From Akanthomyces muscarius (lineage: Eukaryota; Ascomycota; Sordariomycetes; Hypocreales; Cordycipitaceae): a DNA stretch of 64,000 nt. The notes under the pieces are model-generated. The model did not search any database and was not told the origin of the DNA. It was given only the letters and a program-made list of their open reading frames with translations. Below, piece after piece: positions 62,913 through 64,000 of the stretch (positions are counted from its first letter, which is position 1; each line of letters opens with the position of its first letter). The stretch is taken from contig NC_079244.1 of assembly GCF_028009165.1 (NCBI RefSeq), forward strand, positions 2,480,001 to 2,544,000. The letters are read 5' to 3'. The position numbers and the translations under genes are program-made.

Positions 62913-64000
62913 CTAGGCAGTGTCTACCTGCACCAAGGCTGCATACTTGGCGAGGAAGCCATGTACGACGGAAACAAACCGATCAAGCTCTGACTGCGGC
63001 GTCCCGAGAAGCAACGCGTAAAAACCACGCCAAGTAACCCAAAAACCGTTTTCTAGTAGATGAAACCAAAATAAGTCTTTGAGCTCGTCGATCTCTGCCA
63101 CGTCCAACGCATCAGCAATGGTTCGCGGCCCGTGTGCCACGAAGTGACTAGTCGCAACGGACCCGGTACCTGTGAAACAAAGCTTGGTACCCTTGCTTGC
63201 CTCGTTGAGCCTTGCAAGTAGATCATCTCCCGTCTTCGTGAAAGACTCTGCTACTTCTGGGGGATATACCTTGGTGAGCCCAGCATAGCCGCAGTGGGTG
63301 ACAAAGGTGTTGTTGTTGAAGGTGCCTGAATGGGCAACTGATCCCTTTACCCGCGGATCGTATACAGCCATGATGTCCTCGCAGCCGCCGAAAGCACCAA
63401 ATGCGACGCCGCCACCCAGGTATTTACCAAATGTCTTCAAGTCTGGTTTGAGGCCATGCACGGCCGACAGGCCTGCACCCGAAATGCGCGAAGTCATGAC
63501 TTCATCCACGATAAAGATGACTCCGGCCTAAAATCTGTTAGAAAATATACCAAGTCAAAAATCACCGATAGCGCAAATACTAACCTCTTTCGCAGCTTTT
63601 TCCACGCCAGTCAGAAACTCTTTTGTGCCGCAGATACAGCCACCGGATCCCTGCATAGCTTCCAGGATGACTGCAGCGACTCCCTCGCTCTCGATTGCCC
63701 TGATGGCGCCTTGGAGGTCGTTATACTTGGCAACAATCCAGTCGGCCTTGTCTACATTGTTGGCCGCGACTTTGCCATCCTTGAAGCCAAACACGGCGCC
63801 GTGGTAGCCACCACCGAACGCCACCACCTTACTCTTCCCTGTATAGAGTTTCGCAGCAGCGAGGGCGTGGAGGTTGGCTTCCGTGCCGGAATTTGTCAAG
63901 CGAATGCGCTCGAGACCGAATCGGTCGCACAAGGCCCTAGCAAAGAGTTGCTCCTGGGCTGTCGTTGCGCCGACATTGAGACCGACATTCTGGATGACAT
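62913..64000 (-). CDS. Class III aminotransferase, glutamate-1-semialdehyde-aminomutase-like (partial, N-terminus outside window)
   Basis: PLP-dependent fold-type I enzyme. Exons continue from beyond 64000 to 63585, then 63527-62913 (donor GTTAGT, acceptor TTTTAG, joined at AAKE-AGVIFIVDE). About 342 residues are visible. The PLP-binding features are TNSGTEANLHALAAAK, GGGYHG, VDEVMTSR with the conserved Asp, and the Schiff-base lysine in LKTFGKYLGGGVAFGAFGG. HSGTFNNNTF is the substrate-side motif shared with glutamate-1-semialdehyde aminomutases. Fungi make haem by the C4 pathway and do not need that plant/bacterial enzyme, so this is more likely an aminotransferase of another amino substrate, possibly in secondary metabolism. 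The missing N-terminal third and right-hand neighbours would help decide. Confidence 0.88.

Overview
This window is nuclear DNA of a filamentous ascomycete, most likely a sordariomycete and probably Hypocreales. The evidence is short GT-AG introns (about 48-150 nt) with GTANGT donors and CTAAC-like branch sites, pyrimidine-rich promoter tracts, GC-rich codon use, and orthologues of filamentous-fungal genes (LRG1-type LIM-RhoGAP, COT1 NDR kinase, Rsc7, Tim54). Species and chromosome cannot be read from the sequence. I resolved 21 protein genes, two of them cut by the window edges, and saw no tRNA, rRNA, transposon or CRISPR.

Left third (1-24.4 kb): a truncated MCT-like MFS transporter (-), a small conserved unknown protein (+), a membrane protein with an alpha/beta-hydrolase-like domain whose nucleophile looks lost (+), the LIM-RhoGAP Lrg1 (+), the sterol C-4 decarboxylase/dehydrogenase Erg26 (-), an unknown Q/P-rich protein (+), a mitochondrial two-HMG-box protein (-), proteasome subunit beta-7/Pre4 (+), and the chitin-precursor enzyme Gfa1 (-).

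Middle (24.4-42.2 kb): the proteasomal ATPase Rpt4 (-), the Mago-Y14 partner PYM (-), cytochrome bc1 subunit 9 (Qcr9, +, with an 8-nt micro-exon), the N-recognin Ubr1 (+), chromatin remodeller subunit Rsc7 (+), and Sec61 gamma/Sss1 (-). An 8.1-kb stretch without a credible gene follows (42.2-50.3 kb), ending at a Clg1/Pho80-like cyclin (+).

Right end (50.3-64 kb): a NIP30/FAM192A-domain protein (+), Tim54 (-), the NDR kinase COT1 (+), splicing factor SF3A2/Prp11 (-), a TPR-SET protein (-) and a truncated class III aminotransferase (-).

Most genes are conserved housekeeping genes, each with its own promoter, so there is no operon-like logic. Two themes recur. Four genes belong to or touch the ubiquitin-proteasome system (pre4, rpt4, ubr1, NIP30-like). 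Three serve cell-wall and polar growth (lrg1, gfa1, cot1). I found no convincing new multi-gene system. The most notable signals are the gene structures of qcr9 and gfa1, a degenerate hydrolase domain, stop/start-overlapping and other upstream ORFs, and the long gene-free interval before the cyclin.
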